A program made the position numbers and the translations under genes. A stretch of DNA of 64,000 nt from Streptomyces cucumeris (lineage in GTDB: Bacteria > Actinomycetota > Actinomycetes > Streptomycetales > Streptomycetaceae), in the NCBI RefSeq assembly GCF_024295805.1, contig NZ_JANCLX010000003.1:248001-312000 (forward strand), written 5' to 3'. The notes beneath the pieces are model-generated. The model was not told where the DNA came from and made no database searches. It saw nothing but the letters and a program-made list of their open reading frames with translations. Of the stretch, positions 16,630-24,746 are shown piece by piece (the stretch's first letter is position 1; every line of letters starts with the position of its first letter).

Positions 16630-19600
16630 ATGACCGATTCCCGTATCCACCCGACGCCGCCCGAGAGCATCCGCGCCACCGGCGACCCCGTGGTGCCGAG
16701 CAGGCGTGTGCTGGAGTCCGCCGAGGAGTACAACGCGGCGCACGGCCACGAGTTGAAGGGCTTCCTCTCCGTCTCGGCCGGTTTCGTGCCCAAGCTCCCC
16801 ACCGTGCGGTCCTTCCCGGCGAGCCACCGGGCGTGGGACGAGGTGATCGCGCGTATGCCGGAGCTCTGGCGTACGGTGACGCTTCGTCAGACACTGCGCG
16901 ACATGCCGGTGCTCGGCGCCGGTCCGGACGACCTGCCCGACGCGTTCGTATGGCGGGCATCGGTGGCCATGAGCGTCTTCGCCCACGCGTTCGTGCGTGT
17001 GGAGGTGCTGCCGGACGGCGGGCTGCCGCCCTCGATCGCCGTGCCCTGGGCGCAGATCAGCGAACGTCTCGGCCGTCGCGAACCACATATGTCGTACGGC
17101 GACCTCATCATCTACAACCACGCGCTGCGCGACGACAGTCTGCCGGACCCCCATCGGGTCGAGAACATGGACTTGCTCGTACCGAGTGTGGACAACCGCG
17201 AGGAGAAACGTTTCTACCTGGCACAGGTCGAGATCCTCGCCCGGTCGGCACCCCTCATCGCCTCGGTGGTGCGCGCCCAGGAGGCCGTGGCGCGAGACGA
17301 CCGTGACGCCCTCACCGCCGAGCTGACGCTGATGCTGCGGATCTGGCGCGACATCACCGAGCTGTCGTTCCGGAAGGTCGACCCCAACCCGCTGTCGGCG
17401 ACCCATGTCGACCAGGTGGTGTGGGCGTACACCGTCGCCCCGCTGGCCGTGCCGATCAAGGACGGCACCGCGGGACCGGGCGGCGAGGCCTCCCCGGTCT
17501 TCCACCTCATGGACGCGTTCCTCGGCCGGAAGCACAAGGAGTCCCGCCTCGGCAAGGAGGTGGCGGAGCTGCGGACGTGGTTCCCGCCCCACCACATCGC
17601 CTTCATCGAGGCGGTGGAGGAGGTCTCGGTGCGCGACTACGTCGCCGCGAGCGGTGACCGGCGTCTGCAGAACCTCTTCTCCACGCTGTTCGACGCCTAC
17701 GCCGGTAAGAAGGGCTATCTCGGCACCCACCGGATGAAGGTCTACGGCTTCCTGGAGCTGGCGTTCAAGGTCGGCAGGGCCAAGACCATCACGGGCATCG
17801 TCGGCGGCTTCAAGGAGCAGCAATGGAAGACCCTCGACGAGATCCTGGAGGAGACCCGGCTGGAACGCTACCGGGAGCTGCCGCCGCACGTTCAGCACGC
17901 GCGCATCAGCAGCCGGACACCGGCCGCCGAGGAAGGCGACGTCACCCACGTGGTGCTGGACGCCTCCGGGACCGGCGCCCTCTACCGTCCCGGTGACCGG
18001 TGCGGCGTACTGCCCACCAACCGGCCGGAGACCGTCCGGGCCACCCTGGAGGCACTGGGCGCCACCGGCGAGGAGGAGGTACCGCTGACCACCACATGGC
18101 GGGAGGCGGTCCGTTACCGCGCCCGGCATCCGCTGGCCACGGACACCCTGCCGCTGCGGACCTTCCTGTCGTACGCCAGGCTTCGTCCGCTGACCGCCGA
18201 TCTGGCCGGGGCACTGCTGGAGATCACCGGATCCCAGGCCCTGCGGGCCGTCATCGGGAGCCGCGGGCTGGACCGGTGGGAGCTGTCCGACGCGCTGGCC
18301 GTACTGCGCGAGGAAGGCCACCCCCTCCACCGGCTGCTGACCGCGGACGTCCGGGAGGAGTGGGCGCTGGCCCGGATCATGCCACCGGAGGACTTCCGTA
18401 TGTACTCGGTCTCCTCGGCCCCGGCACATGGCACCGATGGCACCGGCGAGATGTCCGACGAGGTCCGGCTGACCGTCGCGCGGCTGAGCCACCGGGCCGA
18501 CGACGACAGCCCGCGCGGACCGGAGGCCGAACTCCTGGGGACCGCGTCCGGCTACCTCACCTCGGGGTCCCCGGCGGCGGGGCCGGAAACCGAGGAGGTC
18601 CCGCTGCGACTGGTGCGGCCCAGCCGGTTCGGCCTGCCGCGGGACGCCTCCCGCCCCGTCGTGATGTTTGCCGCCGGGGTGGGCGTCTCCCCCTTCCTGA
18701 GCTTCCTCGCACACCGCCGGACCGACCCCGCGGCCGGGCCCAACTGGCTGTTCCTCGGCACCCGTACGCATCGCCATATCTATGGTGAGCCCGAGATCCG
18801 CTCGGCGGTGGCGGAGGGCACACTCGCCCTCTACGCCGCCTTCTCCGCCGAGGACGGCGGTGTGCGCGCGGGATTCGGTGAGCCGGTCCGTAACGTCGAC
18901 ACACCCGCCGGACGCCTGCACGAAGTCCTCGCCGGCGACCCGGAGGCCCAGCGGACCCTGTGGGGCCTGATGCGCGGCGAGGAGGACGGCGGGCAGGGGG
19001 CACACTTCTACGTGTGCGGGCGCGCCGAGTTCGCCGGGAGCGTCATGACGGCGCTCAACCAGGTCGCCGCCCGCTTCTCCGGCCCCGGTGAGCAGTCGGA
19101 GAACGTACTGCGCCGCCTGGTGGCCGAAGGCCGCTACCTCCAGGACGTGTTCAGCTCATGGACCCCGTCCGCGGCCGAGGACGCGGTGTACGACGTCTCG
19201 GAGGTGGCGCGGCACACCACCCCCGGGACCGGGCAGTGGATGATCATCGACGATGCGGTCTACGACCTCACGGAGTTCCTCCACCTCCACCCCGGCGGTC
19301 CGCGCATCCTCACCGAGAATATCGGCCTGGACGCCACCACCGAGTACCGGGCCGTACTGCACCACGAGAACAGCGAGATCGAGGCGATGCTCGCGATGTA
19401 CCGCATCGGCGCCGTCCGCCGCCCGCGCCTCGGCGACCAGCGCGGCACCGCCGTACCCCCGGGCCACGGCCCCGTCGAGGTGTCGCTGGACGAGCTCTAC
19501 CGCTGCTGGGTCCGGCTGCTGCACCTGCTCACCGCGATGTCCAACGCCCTCGCCAACGACTGGGGTTTCCTGACGCGGGCGATGACCCGCGGGGAGGACC

Positions 19601-20133
19601 CGGAGGGGCTCAACGCCCTGAAGGTGCAGTACGCCTCCAACGCGCACCAGCGCTTCCTGGGCAGCTACTACCAGGCCGTGCTGACGGAGGAACTGCCCAT
19701 GCTGTGGGCGCTGACCACCGCTCTCGCCGCGCCGCGGGGTCTCGACCGCGACCTCGGCGATGTGCTCACCCGGACCATGTCCGAGCCCGACGCCGTCGCG
19801 GCGGCTCGTTTCGCGGAGGACTTCCGGACCGCCTACCGGTCCGTCGACGGCGACCCCGCAGCCGTGGACGAGTCCACCTGGTCGGCACTGCGAACGGTCT
19901 GCGAGGAGGTGCGGACCCAGGACCTGGCGTTCCTCGAGGAGTTGCGCGGGGCGCTCCGCGACGGCGTCATGGTCTTCGAGGAGCTGGAGTCCCACGCGGC
20001 CACCGTCGGTGGCGAGCGGCTGATCGCCGTCCTCGACGCGATACCCGGCCTCGTACGCTTCCACCACAAGTCACTGCTCGGGGCCCTGGCCCCGGTCTGG
20101 CCCATCCCGCCGGGCGGGGCCACGGGGGCCTGA
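16630..20133 (+). CDS. Multidomain redox fusion: IDO-like heme domain, CPR-type FAD/NADPH reductase, cytochrome b5, helical domain
   Basis: A 1167-residue cytoplasmic protein with no signal peptide. Residues about 40-430 resemble indoleamine 2,3-dioxygenase: VPWAQISERLGRREPHMSYG, MDLLVPSV, and YLGTHRMKVYGFLELAF, where His367 is the likely proximal heme ligand. Residues about 440-830 are a cytochrome-P450-reductase-like FAD/NADPH module: YRPGDRCGVLPTN, RMYSVSSAP (590-598, FAD), VMFAAGVGVSPFLSFL (678-693, NADPH), HFYVCGRAEFAGSV (about 792). The flavodoxin/FMN domain of true CPRs is absent. Residues about 850-930 are cytochrome b5: HLHPGG (His887) and a second His at 911/912, 24 residues on, as in b5. 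The last 220 residues are a helical region I do not recognise. Electron flow NADPH to FAD to b5 to heme is inferred. Start ATG 16630 has GGAGAG 10 nt upstream; an in-frame ATG at 16567 is less likely. Convergent to a P450 gene. Confidence 0.85.
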   Translation: MTDSRIHPTPPESIRATGDPVVPSRRVLESAEEYNAAHGHELKGFLSVSAGFVPKLPTVRSFPASHRAWDEVIARMPELWRTVTLRQTLRDMPVLGAGPDDLPDAFVWRASVAMSVFAHAFVRVEVLPDGGLPPSIAVPWAQISERLGRREPHMSYGDLIIYNHALRDDSLPDPHRVENMDLLVPSVDNREEKRFYLAQVEILARSAPLIASVVRAQEAVARDDRDALTAELTLMLRIWRDITELSFRKVDPNPLSATHVDQVVWAYTVAPLAVPIKDGTAGPGGEASPVFHLMDAFLGRKHKESRLGKEVAELRTWFPPHHIAFIEAVEEVSVRDYVAASGDRRLQNLFSTLFDAYAGKKGYLGTHRMKVYGFLELAFKVGRAKTITGIVGGFKEQQWKTLDEILEETRLERYRELPPHVQHARISSRTPAAEEGDVTHVVLDASGTGALYRPGDRCGVLPTNRPETVRATLEALGATGEEEVPLTTTWREAVRYRARHPLATDTLPLRTFLSYARLRPLTADLAGALLEITGSQALRAVIGSRGLDRWELSDALAVLREEGHPLHRLLTADVREEWALARIMPPEDFRMYSVSSAPAHGTDGTGEMSDEVRLTVARLSHRADDDSPRGPEAELLGTASGYLTSGSPAAGPETEEVPLRLVRPSRFGLPRDASRPVVMFAAGVGVSPFLSFLAHRRTDPAAGPNWLFLGTRTHRHIYGEPEIRSAVAEGTLALYAAFSAEDGGVRAGFGEPVRNVDTPAGRLHEVLAGDPEAQRTLWGLMRGEEDGGQGAHFYVCGRAEFAGSVMTALNQVAARFSGPGEQSENVLRRLVAEGRYLQDVFSSWTPSAAEDAVYDVSEVARHTTPGTGQWMIIDDAVYDLTEFLHLHPGGPRILTENIGLDATTEYRAVLHHENSEIEAMLAMYRIGAVRRPRLGDQRGTAVPPGHGPVEVSLDELYRCWVRLLHLLTAMSNALANDWGFLTRAMTRGEDPEGLNALKVQYASNAHQRFLGSYYQAVLTEELPMLWALTTALAAPRGLDRDLGDVLTRTMSEPDAVAAARFAEDFRTAYRSVDGDPAAVDESTWSALRTVCEEVRTQDLAFLEELRGALRDGVMVFEELESHAATVGGERLIAVLDAIPGLVRFHHKSLLGALAPVWPIPPGGATGA

Positions 20134-20235
20134 CGGCGCGGCGGAAGGTGGGCGGGATGGGCGGCGGTCCGGTGGCCGGAAGGAGCGGCCGCCGCCCCCG
20201 CCCACGTCGCTGTCACATCCTCGGGGCGTGCTGTC

Positions 20236-20254
20236 TCCTGACCATATGTCAGGA
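20236..20254. promoter_or_regulatory. 19-bp palindrome in the fusion/P450 gap
   Basis: TCCTGAC-CATAT-GTCAGGA is a perfect 7-bp inverted repeat with a 5-nt spacer, in the 293-base gap between the convergent fusion and P450 genes. It has the shape of a TetR or MarR operator, but the convergent setting means it does not face an obvious start codon. An open frame ending at 20402 covers the area, without a credible start. Confidence 0.35.
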
Positions 20255-20426
20255 TGCCGACGCCGCCGACGGGGACGGCCCCTCTCTTGACGCGGCAGCC
20301 CAGTGCCTCCGCCACTCCCTGACGCAGTCGAGAGGCTCCTACGGGAAGTGGACCGCTGACGAGGCCGAGCGGTTCCTCACCGCTGCCCTGATCCTCCGCT
20401 GACCCCCCACCCACGCCACCGTGCCG

Positions 20427-21770
20427 CTACACGGCAGTGATGGTGGCGCGCATCGGACCGTCGGGGCGGACGGTGAATCCGAAGACGGGGGAGGTCGGCG
20501 CGGCGTCGAAGGAGGGGACGAAGGCGGGCAGCAGGTGTTCCAGGAGCACGGCCATCTCACGCACGGCGAACTGCGTACCCAGGCAGGCCCGCGCACCGAT
20601 GCCGTACGGGTAGTACGCACCGTGCCGCGACGAGCGGCGGCCTTCGTCGGGGGCGGTGAACCGCTCGGGGTCGAAGTGCTCGGGCTCGGGCCACAGCTCC
20701 GGGTCGCGGTGGGTGAGGTACGGGCAGACGAAGATGTCGGTACCGGCCTCGACCCGGTAGCCGGCGAGGGTGTCGTCCTCCGTGGCATGACGGGGGATCA
20801 GCCATGCGGGCGGATACAGCCGCAGGGTCTCCGAGGCCAGAGCCCGCAGCGCCGTCTCGCGCTCGGGCGAGCCCGCGGCCCCCGCGTCCAGCGCCCAGCG
20901 GCGGGCCTCGGGGTGGCGGTCGAGCAGCAGATAGAGCCACGACAGGGTGTTGGCCGTGGTCTCATGACCGGCGGCGAGCAGGGTGACCAGCTCATCGCGG
21001 ATGAGCTGATCGGTGTATTCGGGCCGGGTCTCCCCCGCCTCCACCAGGACGCGCAGCAGACCGGGGCCCTCCGGGCCCGCCTCTCCCCGGCGGGCGGCGG
21101 CGATGGCGTGTGCGGCGACGGCGTCGATCCTGGCGAGGTCCGCGGCCACGGTGGCGCGCAGTTCCGCCACATCGGCCGATGCCGAAGGGGTGGCCGGAAG
21201 GGTGGCTCCCACCGTGTGGATGGCGCCGAGTTCACGGTTCGTGGCCTCGTCGAGGGGATGGCCGGTGAGGGAGCGCCAGATGGTGTCCAGGGCGAAGAAG
21301 CGCATGTCCTCACCGACGTCGGTCGGGGTGCCGGTGCGGGCGCACTCCGCCCAGCGGTCGGCGGTGCGGCGCGCCGCGTCGGTGATCCGCTGCTCGTAGC
21401 GGCGGATCCCGGCCCCGGTGAACTCGGCCTGGAGCAGGCGCCGCTGGCGCTTCCACGGTTCCCCGGTGGCCGCGAGCACCCCGTCACCGACGAGTACGCG
21501 GGCCCGGTGGGAACGCTTGACATAACGGTCGGGGTGAAGGGCCAGGACGTGCTGGACCGCCCCCGGGTCGGTGACCAGCACCGTGGGGCGCGGCCCGAGT
21601 CGTACCGCACTGACCCCGCCGAGTTCACGCGCCAGGGCGAGCAGGTCGACCACGGCCCCCGAGGACGCGCGCCACCGGGCGAGGGCCGCCGGATCGAGCT
21701 CCGGGGGCAGTGGCGCGGCACCGGGCCCGGATGACGGGACGGGGACGCCTTGCGGGGCTGTGGTGGCCAA
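20427..21770 (-). CDS. Cytochrome P450
   Basis: A 447-residue soluble class I P450. The I-helix oxygen motif is LLAAGHETTANT (265-276), the K-helix ExxR is ETLR (314-317), the PERF-like motif is FDPERF (366-371), and the heme loop is YPYGIGARACLG with Cys396 as thiolate ligand; the usual Phe of the heme motif is Tyr389. The pattern with an upstream 'HRDPELWPEPEHFDPERF' block is closer to CYP102/CYP110-like families than to the typical short Streptomyces CYP105/107. It starts at TTG 21770, 4 nt after GGAGAG. No ferredoxin gene is adjacent; the nearest reductase is the convergent fusion protein, a possible electron source by inference only. Confidence 0.92.
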   Translation of the reverse strand: MATTAPQGVPVPSSGPGAAPLPPELDPAALARWRASSGAVVDLLALARELGGVSAVRLGPRPTVLVTDPGAVQHVLALHPDRYVKRSHRARVLVGDGVLAATGEPWKRQRRLLQAEFTGAGIRRYEQRITDAARRTADRWAECARTGTPTDVGEDMRFFALDTIWRSLTGHPLDEATNRELGAIHTVGATLPATPSASADVAELRATVAADLARIDAVAAHAIAAARRGEAGPEGPGLLRVLVEAGETRPEYTDQLIRDELVTLLAAGHETTANTLSWLYLLLDRHPEARRWALDAGAAGSPERETALRALASETLRLYPPAWLIPRHATEDDTLAGYRVEAGTDIFVCPYLTHRDPELWPEPEHFDPERFTAPDEGRRSSRHGAYYPYGIGARACLGTQFAVREMAVLLEHLLPAFVPSFDAAPTSPVFGFTVRPDGPMRATITAV

Positions 21771-22008
21771 TGCGCTCTCCTGCTCGATGGCTGCGTAACG
21801 CGAACACGGGACACTGCACGGGGGCGAGCGGACCTCGGTCGAGGACGTCCGTGGACCTTCCGCCCGGCTTCCCCGGCAAGCTACTACCCGCCCGCCGTAA
21901 GAACCGCGCTACGCCACGAGTTGAGCCCCACGGACCCGGAACCGGGGGGCGTACGCCGGTGCGTGTGCTGCCCGGCACGCGGTTTCCGCGGTTCCGGGTC
22001 CGGCACCC

Positions 22009-22449
22009 TCACTCCTCCGGCAGCACTCCGGGGCGGAACTTCTCGACGCCGACGACACGGTGGACGTGGCGCGGCTCGATATAGACCGCCACCCGCACCT
22101 CACCGGGGATCAGCCAGGGGAACGTCTCCGTGCCGAGGTACTTCTGCGCGAGCCGGTCCATGACACGCACGGCCGGTTCTCCCTCGACGAAGCGGACGGC
22201 ATGGCCCCGGATCTCCACCCGGTGATACGGGTTCTCGGTGTCCATACAGCACAGGGACACCCGGGGGTCACGCCGCAGATTCTCCTCCTTGACCCGGCCG
22301 GCCGAGGTGTTGATCACTATCAGACCGTCGTCCAGTTCGGCCCACATCGGTGTCAACTGCGGTGACCCGTCCGGATTCAGGGTGGCCACCTGCCAGAACC
22401 TCGGTTCGTCGAGCCAGGCTCGGGTGGTCTCGTCCAGTGTGGCAGCCAT
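22009..22449 (-). CDS. PPOX-class F420-dependent oxidoreductase
   Basis: A 146-residue split-barrel flavoprotein-like enzyme. The N-terminal segment FWQVATLNPDGSPQLTPMWA is the hallmark of the pyridoxamine-phosphate-oxidase-like family, and the short length and PHRVEIRG-like core (YHRVEIRGHAVRF) fit the F420-binding Rv1155/Rv2607-type group. Start ATG 22449 follows a GAGGAG site. It probably reduces an unknown substrate with F420H2, or binds another flavin. It is transcribed in the same direction as the P450 but with a 238-base gap, so co-transcription is uncertain. Confidence 0.82.
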   Translation of the reverse strand: MAATLDETTRAWLDEPRFWQVATLNPDGSPQLTPMWAELDDGLIVINTSAGRVKEENLRRDPRVSLCCMDTENPYHRVEIRGHAVRFVEGEPAVRVMDRLAQKYLGTETFPWLIPGEVRVAVYIEPRHVHRVVGVEKFRPGVLPEE

Positions 22450-22732
22450 GGGGTCGCGCTCCTCGTTCGTAGGCCCAACGGTCCAACGCACAGACCGTTT
22501 CCGGGATCCCGGACCCTGTGTGATCCAGGACGTGGTCACCCTATGCGACCTGCTGGTTTGGCGATAAAGCCACGGTGCTGCGGCGCTGTTCGGGTCGAAT
22601 AGCGACCACGAGGCGCACGACTCCGCGCCCCGGCAGCCCACTTCGGCCGAGACCGGTTGCGGCTGCCTCGGGGCGCCGGGCCCGGGGTCCGGAGGGAACG
22701 CCGGGACCCGGGCTCACGCTCAGATCTCCGTT

Positions 22733-22760
22733 CGCAATTCCTTTGCGTTAGGCTGGAGAG
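22733..22760 (+). promoter_or_regulatory. TetR operator and -10 box of the tetR-type gene
   Basis: CGCAATTCCTTTGCG (22733-22747) has perfect CGCAA/TTGCG arms and fits the GCnAAnnnTTnGC pattern of the two sites upstream of the pump with one mismatch. TAGGCT (22749-22754) is a -10 box 6 nt before the ATG, so the message is probably leaderless and autorepressed. Confidence 0.5.
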
Positions 22761-23321
22761 ATGAGTCCTCGAGCCACCGCGCGCCCCGGTGGGCGCAGCG
22801 CCCGTGTCCAGCAGTCCGTGCACCAGGCCGTGCGCGACCTGGAGGCCGAGCAGGGCCGTGAGGCGCTCACCGTGCCGCTGATCGCCGCCCGCGCGGGAGT
22901 CACCCCGTCCACGATCTACCGGCGCTGGGGCGATCTGCGGGAGCTGCTGTCCGACGTGGCCGTGGAACGACTGCGCCCCGACGCGCCACCGGCCGATCAC
23001 GGCAGTCTGCGGGCGGATCTCGAGGCGTGGACCGAGCAGTTCGCGGAGGAGATGTCCTCGCCGGTGGGGCGCGTCTACATCCGCGACGCGCTGTTGGGCG
23101 ACCCGGAGCAGGGCAACGCCGCCCGCTGTTCGGACTACGCGGCGGAGCAGCTCAAAGCCATCGGCGTCCGCGCGGCCGGACGGGGCGAGGCGGTTCCCGA
23201 GGTGGAGACGCTGCTGGACGTCGTGGTGGCGCCGCTGATGTACCGCATCCTGTTCCGCCCCTCGGACCTGTCGACCGCCTACACCGACCGTCTGGTGCGG
23301 GCGGCGCTCGACCGGCCCTGA
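22761..23321 (+). CDS. TetR/AcrR family regulator
   Basis: A 186-residue repressor. The helix-turn-helix is typical: ALTVPLIAARAGVTPSTIYR followed by RWGDLRELLSDVA, and the C-terminal part resembles the TetR_C_16-type ligand domain (LLDVVVAPLMYRILFRPSDL). ATG 22761 is preceded by a -10 box at leaderless distance. Sites of form GCnAAnnnTTnGC lie before its own start and twice before the downstream MFS gene, which supports direct control of itself and of the pump/hydrolase pair. The inducing ligand is unknown. Confidence 0.88.
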   Translation: MSPRATARPGGRSARVQQSVHQAVRDLEAEQGREALTVPLIAARAGVTPSTIYRRWGDLRELLSDVAVERLRPDAPPADHGSLRADLEAWTEQFAEEMSSPVGRVYIRDALLGDPEQGNAARCSDYAAEQLKAIGVRAAGRGEAVPEVETLLDVVVAPLMYRILFRPSDLSTAYTDRLVRAALDRP

Positions 23322-23338
23322 CTCACTCCCGCACCCTA

Positions 23339-23401
23339 AAAGCGAATCGTTTGCTTTAGTGGTCGCGACCCGGCTATGGTGCTTATGGCAAACACTTAGC
23401 C
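23339..23401 (+). promoter_or_regulatory. Pump promoter with two TetR operators
   Basis: Operator 1, AAAGCGAATCGTTTGCTTT (23339-23357), and operator 2, GGCAAACACTTAGCC (23387-23401), share GCnAAnnnTTnGC. Operator 1 overlaps the -35 box TTGCTT (23352-23357), which is 18 bp from TATGGT (-10). The second site would lie at the transcript start. Confidence 0.6.
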
Positions 23402-23420
23402 TTAAGCCCTCGGAAGTGCC

Positions 23421-24677
23421 ATGTCTCTCGCCGCAGCCCGGCCGTCCTGTCCCCACCCCCACTCCCGCCCGCACCCCCGCGCCCGCCGGCCCCTCGGCCG
23501 GGGTGCCGCCTTCGCCCTCCACGCGTCCGTTCTCGTCGGCCTGCTGGCCGCCTCCAGCGCACCGACCCCGCTGTACGCCCTCTACCAGGCCGAATGGCAA
23601 CTGTCCGCCCTCACCGTCACCGTCGTCTTCAGCGCCTACGCGCTCGCCCTGCTCATGGCGCTGCTGACGGCCGGGCGGCTCTCGGACCACCTCGGCCGTC
23701 GCCCGGTGCTCGCCGGGGCGCTGCTCACCGAGGCCGCCTCCATGGCCGCGCTCGCCACCGCACAGGGATCGGCGGCGCTCATAGCCGCCCGTGTCCTCCA
23801 GGGGCTGGCCACCGGAGTGGCCACCGGCGCCGCGGGCGCCGCCCTGCTCGACTTCGAGGACCCCGGCCACCCCGGCCGGGCCGCGCTCGCCAACAGCCTC
23901 ACCCCCGTCTCCGGTATGGCGGCCGGGGTGCTGGCCGCGACCGCGCTCGTGCGGTGGTTCCCCGCTCCCACACACACCGTCTATGTCCTGCTGCTCCTGC
24001 TGTTCGTCGTGCAGGCCGCCGCCGTCGCCCGCACCGCCGAGACCGCCGGGCCGCGCCCGGGCGCATGGCGCTCACTGCGCCCCCGCGTCGTCGTCGCGGC
24101 TGCCTCCCGCCGAGCCTTTCTGGTCACCGCACCCGGTGTCATCGCCGCCTGGGCGCTCGGTGGTTTCTACTCCTCGCTCGGCCCCTCCCTGGCGCGCCTG
24201 GTCTCCCCGCAGCTCTCGCGTTCCACCGCCGGTCTGGTCTTCTTCGCCCTGACCGCGGGCGCCGCCGTCGCCATCGTCGCCGTACGGGCGCTGCCCGCCC
24301 GGGCGGTGAGCGTCGCGGGCGCGGCGGCCCTGGTCCCCGCGGCCCTGCTGACGCTGAGCGCCCCGTATCTGCACAGTCTGTCCGCGCTGTTCACCGGCAC
24401 CGTGCTGGCGGGCGCCGCGTTCGGTGCCGTCGCCCAGGGCGCCCTGCGGCTGCTGCTGCCACCGGCCGCCCCCGGCGAGCGGGCCGGAACCCTCACCGCG
24501 TACTACGTCCTCAGCTACCTGGCCATGAGCGTGCCCGCGGTCATCGCCGGGCTGCTGACCAACCACTACGGCCTGCGAACGGCCGTATCCCTCTACACCG
24601 GCACGGCTGTCCTTCTGGCCCTGACCGCCGTCGCCACCCTCCTCACCGCCGGCACCCGGAGCCCCGCCGCCCGCTGA
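23421..24677 (+). CDS. MFS transporter
   Basis: A 418-residue major facilitator with a Pro/His/Arg-rich N-terminal tail and about 12 membrane helices. Motif A is clear as GRLSDHLGRRPVL (about 89-101), and SAPTPLYALYQ at the end of TM1 is typical of a large actinobacterial exporter group. It is separated from the TetR gene by a promoter with two operators and followed after 69 bases by the MBL hydrolase, so pump and hydrolase probably share a message. The substrate is unknown; co-induction with a hydrolase suggests removal plus degradation of one compound. Confidence 0.86.
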   Translation: MSLAAARPSCPHPHSRPHPRARRPLGRGAAFALHASVLVGLLAASSAPTPLYALYQAEWQLSALTVTVVFSAYALALLMALLTAGRLSDHLGRRPVLAGALLTEAASMAALATAQGSAALIAARVLQGLATGVATGAAGAALLDFEDPGHPGRAALANSLTPVSGMAAGVLAATALVRWFPAPTHTVYVLLLLLFVVQAAAVARTAETAGPRPGAWRSLRPRVVVAAASRRAFLVTAPGVIAAWALGGFYSSLGPSLARLVSPQLSRSTAGLVFFALTAGAAVAIVAVRALPARAVSVAGAAALVPAALLTLSAPYLHSLSALFTGTVLAGAAFGAVAQGALRLLLPPAAPGERAGTLTAYYVLSYLAMSVPAVIAGLLTNHYGLRTAVSLYTGTAVLLALTAVATLLTAGTRSPAAR

Positions 24678-24746
24678 CACCCACCGGGCCCCATCCCATC
24701 CCCCATTCCTCACCCGACCGCTCACCGAACGAGAAAGGCCCCGTCC

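Noticed and set aside
16225..19005. Long minus-strand open frame across the redox fusion gene
   Set aside because: No motif or plausible start; it mirrors third-position GC bias of the fusion gene on the plus strand.
20134..20402. Small gene downstream of the fusion ending at 20402
   Set aside because: The final 50 codons look somewhat protein-like, but no in-frame start with a ribosome site exists after the fusion stop.
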